From NCBI GenBank assembly GCA_051745425.1, contig JBNJEB010000018.1, positions 1 to 20,163 of the forward strand: DNA of 20,163 nt, given 5' to 3'. Source of the DNA: Halonatronomonas sp051745425 (GTDB lineage: Bacteria > Bacillota > Halanaerobiia > Halanaerobiales > Halarsenatibacteraceae). Both the position numbers and the translations under genes were made by a program. Each line of letters begins with the position of its first letter. Within the stretch, counting starts at the first letter, position 1. Positions 8,033 to 15,385 of the stretch are shown here, piece after piece. A model generated the notes under the pieces. It ran no database searches. It was not told where the DNA came from and saw only the letters and a list, made by a program, of their open reading frames with translations.

Positions 8033-9175
8033 TTAAAGAGCCTCCTTTATCTCAGCAACTACATCGGCTGGTGTAATCAAAGTCCCATCATAACGATTAA
8101 TCCCTGTGACTTCAGCTTTGCCAGCTGCCACTCTTTTAACTTCACCGATTAATTGGCCCATATTTAGTTCAGGCACAATAATTCTATCAACTTTTTCTGC
8201 TAATTCCTTAACATAATCATCAGCAAAAGGCCAGATAGTCTTTAATTTAACCCAGCCTGCCTTAATCCCTTCTTCTCTAACCTGATTAACTGCAGTTATT
8301 GCCGAACGGACAGTTGAACCATAGGCTAAAACAGCGACTTCTTCATCTCCATTCAAATCTTCTTCAAGATGAATAATATCATCTAGATTATTATTGATTT
8401 TACCCATCAATCTATCCATTAATTTACGGGCATCTTCAGTCTTGCCCCTTGGAAAACCAGTTTTATCATGGAAAAGACCTGTTGAATGATACTTAAATCC
8501 TGTCCCATAATCAGGCATAGGTGGAATTAAATCTTCTGTCTCTTCATAGGGATAAAATTCATCCTTATCCTCTGGATTAGGCTTCTTTCTGTTTACAATC
8601 TCCAGCTCGTCGGCAGGGGGAATAGTAATCTTTTCCCGCATATGACCAACAATTTCATCTAAAAGCAGAATAACTGGAATTCTATATTTTTCAGCTAAAT
8701 TAAATGCAGTAACAGTTAAATCAAAGGTCTCAGGGACCGATGAAGGAGAAAGTGCAATAATCGGATGGTCTCCATGGGTACCCCATTTAGCCTGCATAAT
8801 ATCTCCCTGAGACGGCGAGGTTGGCAGACCGGTAGAAGGTCCTACCCTCTGAACATTGACAACAACACAGGGAGCTTCAACCATTATCGCAAAGCCTAAA
8901 TTTTCCTGTTTCAAAGAAAATCCTGGGCCACTGGTTGCAGTTATGGCTTTAGCACCGGCCAGTGATGCCCCAACTACACATCCCATTCCAGCAATCTCAT
9001 CTTCCATCTGAATAAATTTACCACCTTTTTCAGGTAGCCTTTCTGAAAAACCTTCAGCAATTTCAGAGGCCGGTGTAATTGGATACCCGGCAAAAAAATC
9101 AGCTCCTGCTGCCATTCCACCTTCTACTACAGCCTCATCACCCTGGAGTAATAATGTTTTAGATTTACTCATCAT
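8033..9175 (-). CDS. korA: 2-oxoacid:ferredoxin oxidoreductase, alpha subunit
   Basis: Alpha subunit of the Kor complex, shaping the active site and CoA binding. It has the YPITPASEIAE motif (31-41), GAKAITATSGPGFSLKQE and VVVNVQRVGPSTGLPTSPSQGD, all hallmarks of KorA, and a C-terminal domain ending in a transketolase-like fold. 380 residues, normal length. There are two ATGs at 9175 and 9172 after an AGGTGG site; either could be used. Overlaps korD by 11 bases, indicating translational coupling. The substrate is most likely 2-oxoglutarate by context, but branched-chain or other 2-oxoacids cannot be excluded from sequence alone. Confidence 0.93.
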   Translation of the reverse strand: MMSKSKTLLLQGDEAVVEGGMAAGADFFAGYPITPASEIAEGFSERLPEKGGKFIQMEDEIAGMGCVVGASLAGAKAITATSGPGFSLKQENLGFAIMVEAPCVVVNVQRVGPSTGLPTSPSQGDIMQAKWGTHGDHPIIALSPSSVPETFDLTVTAFNLAEKYRIPVILLLDEIVGHMREKITIPPADELEIVNRKKPNPEDKDEFYPYEETEDLIPPMPDYGTGFKYHSTGLFHDKTGFPRGKTEDARKLMDRLMGKINNNLDDIIHLEEDLNGDEEVAVLAYGSTVRSAITAVNQVREEGIKAGWVKLKTIWPFADDYVKELAEKVDRIIVPELNMGQLIGEVKRVAAGKAEVTGINRYDGTLITPADVVAEIKEAL

Positions 9176-9371
9176 CTTCCACCACCTTTAATACAAAATC
9201 AGGACAACTTAATTCACAATTTTCACAACCAATACAATTCTTTAAATTAGCTACCTGAATCCTATTATTTCCTAATTCCAAAACTTCCACCGGACAGACT
9301 TCAATACAGATTCCACATGCTTTACACCAATTAGGCCTATCAATTTTAACTTTTCCCTTTCGGGCCACCAA
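9165..9371 (-). CDS. korD: 2-oxoacid:ferredoxin oxidoreductase, delta (ferredoxin-like) subunit
   Basis: Small electron-transfer subunit with two [4Fe-4S] clusters: Cys16, 19, 22 and 26 (CKACGICIEVCP) and Cys46, 49, 52 and 56 (CIGCENCELSCP). It relays electrons from the TPP subunit to soluble ferredoxin. 68 residues, the normal size for KorD. No ATG is present at the N-terminus; the start is TTG at 9371 or GTG at 9368, with GAAGGAG 6 or 9 bases upstream. It is the first gene of the nine-gene kor-mcm-gdh operon. Confidence 0.9.
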   Translation of the reverse strand: MVARKGKVKIDRPNWCKACGICIEVCPVEVLELGNNRIQVANLKNCIGCENCELSCPDFVLKVVEDDE

Positions 9372-9444
9372 AATCAGCTCCTTCTTTTAAAATCTTATGT
9401 TATGTTAAATTAAAATAATATTCTCCAGTTGATTATTAAACTAT

Positions 9445-9473
9445 ATTCCACAATCATACCTAAACCCCTTCAA
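9445..9473 (-). promoter_or_regulatory. Possible promoter of the kor-mcm-gdh operon
   Basis: On the minus strand TTGAAG (9468-9473) and TGGAAT (9445-9450) are 17 bases apart, matching four of six consensus bases at each box. It lies in the AT-rich 125-bp gap between araC and korD. Read-through from the upstream araC or pruA genes is equally possible. Confidence 0.3.
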
Positions 9474-9496
9474 GACTATCTTGTTATAATTATTAT

Positions 9497-10657
9497 TTAT
9501 TTGCTATTCCTGTATTTAGACGGTGATAAATCAAATTTTTCTTTGAATGCCCTGGCAAAATAATTAGGATCATTAAAGCCAGCTTTATAAGCAATCTCAG
9601 ATATATTTTCTTTTCTATTATCCAGCAATAATTGACTGGCTCTGTTTAATCTATACTGACTCAGGTAACTGGAAAAATTCTCACCGATCTCATTACTAAA
9701 CAAATGACTAAAATAATACTTTGAAAGCCCTACTTTTTTTGAAATCTCTTCCAGGGTAATATCTCTATGATAATTATTTCTAATATAATCAAGGGCAGAC
9801 TGAATCTCTTCTCTTAGAGAAGGATAAGCCAATTGCTCTTTAAACGTCTGAAAAATCCAGAGCCAGAATTCATCTACAATCTCATCAACCTGCCTTGCAT
9901 TTAAAGAATTAATTAGTGAGTTTAATTCAACAGGTTCTTTTATATTTTTTTCTTCAAGATTAATCCCCTTTTTAATTTCTGATTTAATCTTTCTCAACAA
10001 ATTATAGATCCTGATTTTAATTTCTGCCGGCCAGCATTCCTGATAAATAGCTTCTTTTAATTCAAAAAATTCATTTTTTGCCTGTTGATAATTATTCGAC
10101 CTGATTAAAGATAAAATTAATCTTTCTTTTTCATTATTAAATAAAGATCTTGCAATTCTCTCAGTTATAATCGCTCGATAACTGGCCACTTTTGAAGAAA
10201 AAAACCTGGCATAATCTATAGCCTGAACTGCTTCCTGATAGGATATGGAAAGTTCTTCAATTGAATCATAGTACTGGCCAAGGCCAAATATAATTTCAAT
10301 ATTATTAAAGTCATCATCTAACTCTATCTCTTTAATTAAATCCTGGCCAGCGATTATTTTATGATCGAAAAATACAGCCAGTCTAAATATATCAATTGAA
10401 ATCATAATATAATTTGAGATTAACTGATTGAACTTTTTCTTCAGCTTACTTCTCCAGCGTCTTAGATATTCCTCCCGCCTGATTGCTGATAATGAATCCA
10501 GTGAATCCTGGTCAGATAATTCAATAACCAGAACCTGACTCTCATCAAGCTTTAGATTTTTAATAGTTTGAGAGTTTAAAGACGAGAGCCTATCATTCTC
10601 AGAGAAAATAATCTCTTCAATAATATTTAATTGTCTGCTGTCAAAATTATTAACCAT
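9497..10657 (-). CDS. AraC-family transcriptional regulator with GGDEF-like sensor region
   Basis: The C-terminal part, about 282-386, is a classic AraC double helix-turn-helix: ITLEEISKKVGLSKYYFSHLF, then ISEIAYKAGFNDPNYFARAFKEKFDLSPSKYR split across the second HTH. The N-terminal 280 residues have no response-regulator receiver domain. Residues about 40-155 contain FGLGQYYDSIEELSISYQEA, like the degenerate GGDEF-like domain of YesN- and CdaR-type regulators. No membrane segment or signal peptide is seen, so it is probably a cytoplasmic ligand sensor. ATG at 10657 with AGGAGGG 7 bases away. It sits between the proline-oxidation genes and the kor operon, all on one strand, making it the obvious candidate regulator of both. 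The ligand is unknown; proline or a pathway intermediate is a guess. Confidence 0.88.
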   Translation of the reverse strand: MVNNFDSRQLNIIEEIIFSENDRLSSLNSQTIKNLKLDESQVLVIELSDQDSLDSLSAIRREEYLRRWRSKLKKKFNQLISNYIMISIDIFRLAVFFDHKIIAGQDLIKEIELDDDFNNIEIIFGLGQYYDSIEELSISYQEAVQAIDYARFFSSKVASYRAIITERIARSLFNNEKERLILSLIRSNNYQQAKNEFFELKEAIYQECWPAEIKIRIYNLLRKIKSEIKKGINLEEKNIKEPVELNSLINSLNARQVDEIVDEFWLWIFQTFKEQLAYPSLREEIQSALDYIRNNYHRDITLEEISKKVGLSKYYFSHLFSNEIGENFSSYLSQYRLNRASQLLLDNRKENISEIAYKAGFNDPNYFARAFKEKFDLSPSKYRNSK

Positions 10658-10688
10658 AATCAGGCCCTCCTCTTTTTAAGCATAAACA

Positions 10689-10710
10689 GGCCGACCAAAA
10701 CTGGCCGGCC
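10689..10710 (-). terminator. GC-rich hairpin after pruA (weak terminator or processing site)
   Basis: The minus strand reads GGCCGGCCA-GTTT-TGGTCGGCC, a 9-bp stem (one G-U pair) with a 4-base loop, placed between the pruA stop and the araC ribosome site. The following bases, TGTTTATGCTTAAAAAG, are not a good U tract. It may therefore reduce rather than stop transcription into araC, or mark an mRNA processing point. Confidence 0.55.
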
Positions 10711-10722
10711 AATTAATTTTCC

Positions 10723-12354
10723 TTATTTATCTTCCATAAATGGATACCTGTAATCTCTTGGTGGAACTAAATTTTCTTTAATCGTTCTCGGTGATATCCA
10801 GCGATATAAATTCAGTTTACTCCCGGCCTTATCATTGGTACCAGAAGCCCTGGCTCCACCAAATGGCTGCCTGCCAACTACTGCTCCAGTCGGTTTATCA
10901 TTAATATAAAAGTTACCGGCAGCCTGTACCAGAATCTCTCTGGCCTTAACAGTGGCCTCCCTGTCCTTACTAAAGATAGAACCGGTTAGAGCATAGGGAG
11001 AAGTCTCGTCACAAAGCTTTAAAGTCTTCTCATATTCTTCAGAATCATAGAGATAGATAGTTAAGACAGGCCCAAATATTTCTTCTTTCATTGTCTTATA
11101 ATCAGGTTCTTCAGCCAGAATTATTGTTGGATCAATATAAAAGCCATTAGAATCATCATAATCTCCACCGGCCAGAATTCTGGCCTTGCTTGATTCTCTG
11201 GCATGATCAATATATTCTGTAATATCCTTGAAGGCAGTATGGTCAATCACAGCATTGACAAAATTGGTAAAGTCTTCAACCGGGCCAACCTTTAAATCTT
11301 CAACCTGTTGTATCAAATCTTCAGAAATCTCATCCCAGATCTCATTAGGGATATAGGCCCTGGAAGCTGCTGAACATTTCTGGCCCTGATATTCAAAGGC
11401 GCCTCTAACTAAAGCAGTTACTAGAGCCTCAGAATCGGCAGATTTATGGACAAAGACAAAGTCCTTACCGCCAGTCTCCCCGACTATTCTGGGATAACTG
11501 TTATATCTCTTAATATTCTTGCCAACTTCCTCCCACATATACTGGAAAGTAGAGGTAGAACCGGTAAAATGAATACCTGCCAGTCGGGAATCAGCAAGAA
11601 CTTCAGGTCCAATCTCTCTACCTGAACCAGGAATAAAGTTAATTACACCTGCCGGCAGGCCTGCCTCTTCTAAAAGCTTAAATACTAAATAATTAGAATA
11701 GACTGCTGTTGAGGCTGGCTTCCAGATTACAGTATTCCCGCAGACAGCAGGAGCCGAGGGCAGGTTACCGCCGATTGAAGTAAAGTTAAATGGCGGAACA
11801 GCAAAGACAAAACCCTCTAAAGGCCTGTATTCCATCTTATTAATCTCAGTCTCTGATGAAGCTGGCTGGTCCTGATAGATCTGACTTAAATAATAATTAT
11901 TAAAACGGAAGAAATCAATCAACTCACAGGCAGCATCTATTTCAGCCTGAAAGATATTTTTACTCTGGCTTAACATAGTTGCTGCATTAATCTTTGCTCT
12001 CCAGGGCCCTGCCAGTAAAGCTGCAGCCCGATCAAAGATAGCAACTCTATCTTCCCAGTCCATGCTGGCCCATTCTGCTTTAGCCTCCAGAGAATTTTCA
12101 ATCGCCTTCTTAACAAGTTTTTCATCTGCTTTATGGTACTGTCCTAAAACAGTACTGTGATCATGGGGGCATTTAATCTCAGCGGTATTATCAGTCTTTA
12201 TTTCTTCTCCGCCAATTACAACAGGAATCTCCAGAAATTCTTCCTTCATCTTCTTGAGCTGTCGTTTAACTTCCTTCCTCTTTTTACTCCCAGGTTCATA
12301 ATCATAAATCGGTTCATTCTCAGGTCTCTCTAAATCAAAAACTCTATTACTCAT
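10723..12354 (-). CDS. pruA: L-glutamate gamma-semialdehyde (1-pyrroline-5-carboxylate) dehydrogenase
   Basis: Oxidises glutamate semialdehyde, the open form of pyrroline-5-carboxylate, to L-glutamate with NAD(P). It is an aldehyde dehydrogenase with PPFNFTSIGGN (oxyanion Asn), the general base Glu293 in GETGGKD, the catalytic Cys327 in YQGQKCSAASR and a C-terminal GAVVGRQPFGGARASGTNDKAG block. The long N-terminal extension and PHDHSTVLG segment match the mitochondrial-like ALDH4A1 group rather than the Bacillus RocA group. The ATG at 12354 (543 residues) sits 8 bases after AAGGG; an upstream GTG (12363) and ATG (12360) overlap that site. It follows the oxidoreductase genes by 37 bases, and this pairing is what points to proline as their substrate. 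Confidence 0.94.
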   Translation of the reverse strand: MSNRVFDLERPENEPIYDYEPGSKKRKEVKRQLKKMKEEFLEIPVVIGGEEIKTDNTAEIKCPHDHSTVLGQYHKADEKLVKKAIENSLEAKAEWASMDWEDRVAIFDRAAALLAGPWRAKINAATMLSQSKNIFQAEIDAACELIDFFRFNNYYLSQIYQDQPASSETEINKMEYRPLEGFVFAVPPFNFTSIGGNLPSAPAVCGNTVIWKPASTAVYSNYLVFKLLEEAGLPAGVINFIPGSGREIGPEVLADSRLAGIHFTGSTSTFQYMWEEVGKNIKRYNSYPRIVGETGGKDFVFVHKSADSEALVTALVRGAFEYQGQKCSAASRAYIPNEIWDEISEDLIQQVEDLKVGPVEDFTNFVNAVIDHTAFKDITEYIDHARESSKARILAGGDYDDSNGFYIDPTIILAEEPDYKTMKEEIFGPVLTIYLYDSEEYEKTLKLCDETSPYALTGSIFSKDREATVKAREILVQAAGNFYINDKPTGAVVGRQPFGGARASGTNDKAGSKLNLYRWISPRTIKENLVPPRDYRYPFMEDK

Positions 12355-12391
12355 AAACATCACCCTTAATTAATAATATTTTATTAAATAT

Positions 12392-13543
12392 CTATACTAC
12401 AGAAGGCTCCAGAATTAAATTGCCTTTCTCAAATCTTTCCAGATCTAAATTCAACTCCAGACTCAGCTCTTCACCGAGAATCATCTCCGCCATTATTATA
12501 CCAGTCATCGGAGCTATCATAAAGCCATGTCCGGAAAAACCCAGGGCCAGATAAAGACCAGGAACTTGCTTCGACTCTGTTATTATCGGCTGTCGGTCAG
12601 GTGTTATATTATATAAGCCTGCCCATTGCCGGACGACCCTTAACTCCCCTAATGGAGGCAGTAAATTATATGTCTTCTCTGCCATCTTCTCTAAAAATTC
12701 CCAGCTGCTCTTCCGATTAAAACTTGCCGGTTCATCAGGATCACCAAAGCCCATTAAAAAAGGCCCCTCTGGCGTCTGCTGACAGTAAATATTATAGGAA
12801 AATGACATAACCATTGGCCCCTGATAGGGTTCTACCTTTTCTGTAACCAGTATCTCATGACGCTCTGGCTTTACAGGCAGATCAAGTCCGGCCATCTCAC
12901 CTACCTGACAGGAATAACCGCCGGCAGCATTTACAACCCTCTCAGTTGCAATAAAGCCTTTATCTGTCTGCACGCCAGCAATTTTACCATCTTCTTTAGT
13001 TATATCAATCGCCTCAGTAAAAGTATTTATCTCAACTCCAAGCCTTTCAGCTGCATCGGCATAGGCTTTAACAACTAAGAAAGGATTGGCATGGCCATCT
13101 GTTGGGCAGAAAGTACCTCCAACAACATCATCGATATTTAAATGGGGAACAATTTCTTTAGCCTCCTCAGGGGTAACTTCCCTGGAAGGAATATTTTCCC
13201 TTGCCTGCAATTTCAGATTCTTCCTGAACTGTTCCAGCTCCTTATCGGAAAAAGCCAGGAGCAGATAACCCTGCTGCTTTAACTCAATATCCATCTCTGT
13301 TTCCAGAATTTCATTCATATTTTCAAAGATATCCATACTATTTCTGGCCAGACGACAGTTCATCTCAGTGCCCCATTGCTGACGAATCCCGGCACCACAG
13401 CGGCCGGTAGCACCACTTCCTAAATATTCTCTCTCTAAAACAACTATCTCATCCATTCCCTTTTTGGCAAGATTATAAGCAATTGCAAGACCAACAACTC
13501 CTCCACCAATTATGACAACTTCAGCTCTATCTTTCAACAGCAT
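12392..13543 (-). CDS. FAD-dependent amine/amino-acid dehydrogenase, catalytic beta subunit (probable L-proline dehydrogenase)
   Basis: D-amino-acid-oxidase-fold flavoprotein that would remove hydride from a cyclic or secondary amine such as proline. It has the N-terminal dinucleotide motif VVIIGGGVVGLAIAYNL (11-27), GSGATGRCGAGIRQQWG, and near the C-terminus LGFSGHGFMIAPMTG, as in the sarcosine oxidase beta, HcnC and archaeal PdhB group. The Cys that covalently binds FAD in monomeric sarcosine oxidase is absent, so FAD is probably non-covalent. ATG at 13543 or GTG at 13546, both after AAAGGAGAT; the gene overlaps the preceding [2Fe-2S] gene. Substrate alternatives: D-proline, hydroxyproline or sarcosine. 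The proline assignment rests on pruA next door. Confidence 0.82.
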   Translation of the reverse strand: MLLKDRAEVVIIGGGVVGLAIAYNLAKKGMDEIVVLEREYLGSGATGRCGAGIRQQWGTEMNCRLARNSMDIFENMNEILETEMDIELKQQGYLLLAFSDKELEQFRKNLKLQARENIPSREVTPEEAKEIVPHLNIDDVVGGTFCPTDGHANPFLVVKAYADAAERLGVEINTFTEAIDITKEDGKIAGVQTDKGFIATERVVNAAGGYSCQVGEMAGLDLPVKPERHEILVTEKVEPYQGPMVMSFSYNIYCQQTPEGPFLMGFGDPDEPASFNRKSSWEFLEKMAEKTYNLLPPLGELRVVRQWAGLYNITPDRQPIITESKQVPGLYLALGFSGHGFMIAPMTGIIMAEMILGEELSLELNLDLERFEKGNLILEPSVV

Positions 13544-13805
13544 CACCAGCTATCTCCTTTAACTTTATACCCTCAACAGGAGGCCGATTGGTCGGCTGTT
13601 GAATCTGGTCTCTTCCAGTCTCCTGATATTCAGCAAGAATCCTATCAATCAACTGAAGACAGGTGCCTCCACGACAGGGACCCATGCCAAGTCTAATAAT
13701 CCTCTTGATTTCATTAATGGTAGTGTAGCCTTCTTCAATCACTTCTCTTATCTCAGCCAGGGAAATATCTTCACACCGGCAGATTATAATATCATTTTCA
13801 TCCAT
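13527..13805 (-). CDS. BFD-like [2Fe-2S] protein, small subunit of the dehydrogenase complex
   Basis: A 92-residue protein with the bacterioferritin-associated-ferredoxin type cysteine pattern: CRC near residue 10 and GPCRGGTC about 33 residues later (C-x-C ... C-x4-C). In HcnB-like proteins this module is fused to the C-terminus of the FAD/NAD subunit, including the following NRPPVEGIKL stretch, which is also present here. In this locus it is a free-standing subunit, like the small subunit of archaeal dye-linked proline dehydrogenase complexes. Start is ATG at 13805 after GGAGGAG; a TTG one codon earlier is less likely. It overlaps the upstream gene by 8 bases and the downstream catalytic gene by about 17. 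Confidence 0.85.
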   Translation of the reverse strand: MDENDIIICRCEDISLAEIREVIEEGYTTINEIKRIIRLGMGPCRGGTCLQLIDRILAEYQETGRDQIQQPTNRPPVEGIKLKEIAGDAVER

Positions 13806-14301
13806 CAATAGACTCCTCCATCCTCTTGAAATGTCTGACTGTTAATAGCTTCTCCTTGGGAACTGCCAGCCAGACAACAGCTGTCTTATCCTGATTCTCA
13901 TGATTTATAACTTTAACAATTCTTCCAGTTCCAGCCTCTTCCCCGGAACGGTCTAAGGCAATCACCTGCTCATCTACAGCAGGCAGAGGTGTAAACTCAT
14001 AGGGGAGTCTAATAACCCCTTCCTCATCGCTATAGGTATAATCAATAACAAAGATTGCCAGTCCAGGACAGTTGGCCACACACTGGGCGCAGCCAGTACA
14101 TTTATCGGCGTCCAGTTCAGGCAAATTATTAATATCTTCAAATTCATTAATTGCCCCAATCGGGCAGCTATAATAACAGGGATCACATGGGATTTCCTGA
14201 TAACATTCAAAAATGGCAACAGGACCCTCTTTAAGCCGCTCCTCATCTGGTAAATTATTTTGAATATCTTCTCTGGCAGGAATACCTGTCTCTTCCAGCA
14301 T
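13798..14301 (-). CDS. Ferredoxin-like 2x[4Fe-4S] subunit of the dehydrogenase complex
   Basis: Electron-transfer subunit with two cysteine sets: ECYQEIPCDPCYYSCPIGA (spacing C-x5-C-x2-C-x3-CP, unusual for the first Cys) and CTGCAQCVANCPG (C-x2-C-x2-C-x3-CP). The C-terminal half, beyond about residue 95, is a small non-cysteine beta-rich domain, so it is larger than a simple ferredoxin. ATG at 14301 is 8 bases from GAGG; GTG at 14310 and ATG at 14307 precede it within the ribosome site. Its start lies inside the end of the FAD/NAD gene. No [4Fe-4S] subunit occurs in HcnABC cyanide synthases, but a ferredoxin-like subunit does occur in Thermococcales L-proline dehydrogenase complexes. This suggests electrons leave towards ferredoxin or a quinone-like carrier. 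Confidence 0.85.
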   Translation of the reverse strand: MLEETGIPAREDIQNNLPDEERLKEGPVAIFECYQEIPCDPCYYSCPIGAINEFEDINNLPELDADKCTGCAQCVANCPGLAIFVIDYTYSDEEGVIRLPYEFTPLPAVDEQVIALDRSGEEAGTGRIVKVINHENQDKTAVVWLAVPKEKLLTVRHFKRMEESIDG

Positions 14302-15385
14302 TTTCATCACCTCTTGCTTTCTTCAGGCCAGCCCTTATCTCTTCACCAACTGGGCCCCTTCTTAAATCAGCCAGCTTTTCACTGACTTCAGCATAAACTT
14401 TATCAAAATCTGAACTGTCAGCCGAGATTGCTCTAACTGCATTAACAGCAGCTAACTCTCCCTCTAAAATAGCAGCTGTTGCCTCTTCTATTCCTCCGGC
14501 ATCTCCAGCAATATAAATATTCTTTTCAGACATTTCTAAGTCTTTATCTCTTACAGGAACATCTCCGCCTAATTCAGGCACATAGGCCATCTTACAGCCG
14601 GCCTGCAGGGCCAGATCAACCTTTGGGGTTAAGCCTACTGCCAGGCAGATAGTATCAACCTCTAGAATCTCCTCTGTTCCCTCTATTATGTTCCAGTTCT
14701 CATCAAGCTGACAGACGACAGCTTCTTCAACATTAGCCTGCCCTCTGGCTTCCTTAATAGTATGTTTCGTTAAAATCGGAATCCCTGCCCGCCTGATCTT
14801 GGTAGCATGGACAGCATAACCGCCAATCTTATTACTGGCCTCAACTACAGCCTTAACCTTAACACCGGCCTGTAATAATTGATAGGTAACTATTAAACCA
14901 ATATTACCTGCTCCAATCATCAAGATCTCTTCGCCAGGCAGAATACCATACTGATTCATCAAAGTCTGAACTGCCCCTGCTCCATAAATACCAGGGAGAT
15001 CATTATTGGGAAATGATAACATCTTCTCAGCTGCCCCGGTAGCAATGATTGTTTTTTCAGGCTTTACCTTTTTAAATCTCTCATCCTCAAGATAGCCGAT
15101 CACGCCATCTTCATAATAGCCCTGAACTACTGATTTAGTCTTAATTTCAATAGACTCTTTCTCTTTAACCTTTTCAGTTAATTCTGTTGCAATATCTACT
15201 CCTCTAGTCCCTGCATATTGATCCTTTGAACCAAAAAATTGATGGGTCTGTTTAACTAACTGACCACCTAAAAAATTATCTCTTTCAAATAATACAATCT
15301 TTTCTAAACCTAATTCTGCTGCTTTATAAGCAGCTGCCAGACCAGCGGGACCGCCTCCAACTACTGCCAGTTCAATCCTATCCAC
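14255..15385 (-). CDS. FAD/NAD(P)-binding oxidoreductase, alpha subunit of the dehydrogenase complex
   Basis: Two-dinucleotide-domain flavoprotein of the pyridine-nucleotide-disulfide reductase fold: VVGGGPAGLAAAY (8-20, FAD), ATGAAE (115-120), MIGAGNIGLIV (156-166, NAD(P)) and IYIAGDAGG (290-298, FAD ribityl contact). No CxxC redox disulfide is seen, as expected for the HcnB / SoxA-like / PdhA group. At 376 residues it lacks both the N-terminal [2Fe-2S] and the C-terminal BFD domains often fused in homologues; both are encoded as separate neighbours. Start is GTG at 15385 with AGGGGAA upstream, overlapping the preceding gene by 8 bases. It may exchange electrons with NAD(H) or bind a nucleotide structurally. 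Confidence 0.85.
   Translation of the reverse strand: MDRIELAVVGGGPAGLAAAYKAAELGLEKIVLFERDNFLGGQLVKQTHQFFGSKDQYAGTRGVDIATELTEKVKEKESIEIKTKSVVQGYYEDGVIGYLEDERFKKVKPEKTIIATGAAEKMLSFPNNDLPGIYGAGAVQTLMNQYGILPGEEILMIGAGNIGLIVTYQLLQAGVKVKAVVEASNKIGGYAVHATKIRRAGIPILTKHTIKEARGQANVEEAVVCQLDENWNIIEGTEEILEVDTICLAVGLTPKVDLALQAGCKMAYVPELGGDVPVRDKDLEMSEKNIYIAGDAGGIEEATAAILEGELAAVNAVRAISADSSDFDKVYAEVSEKLADLRRGPVGEEIRAGLKKARGDENAGRDRYSCQRRYSK

Noticed and set aside
13974..14246. 90-codon minus-strand frame inside the ferredoxin subunit gene
   Set aside because: Shadow of the real gene in another frame; the real frame has two iron-sulfur motifs.
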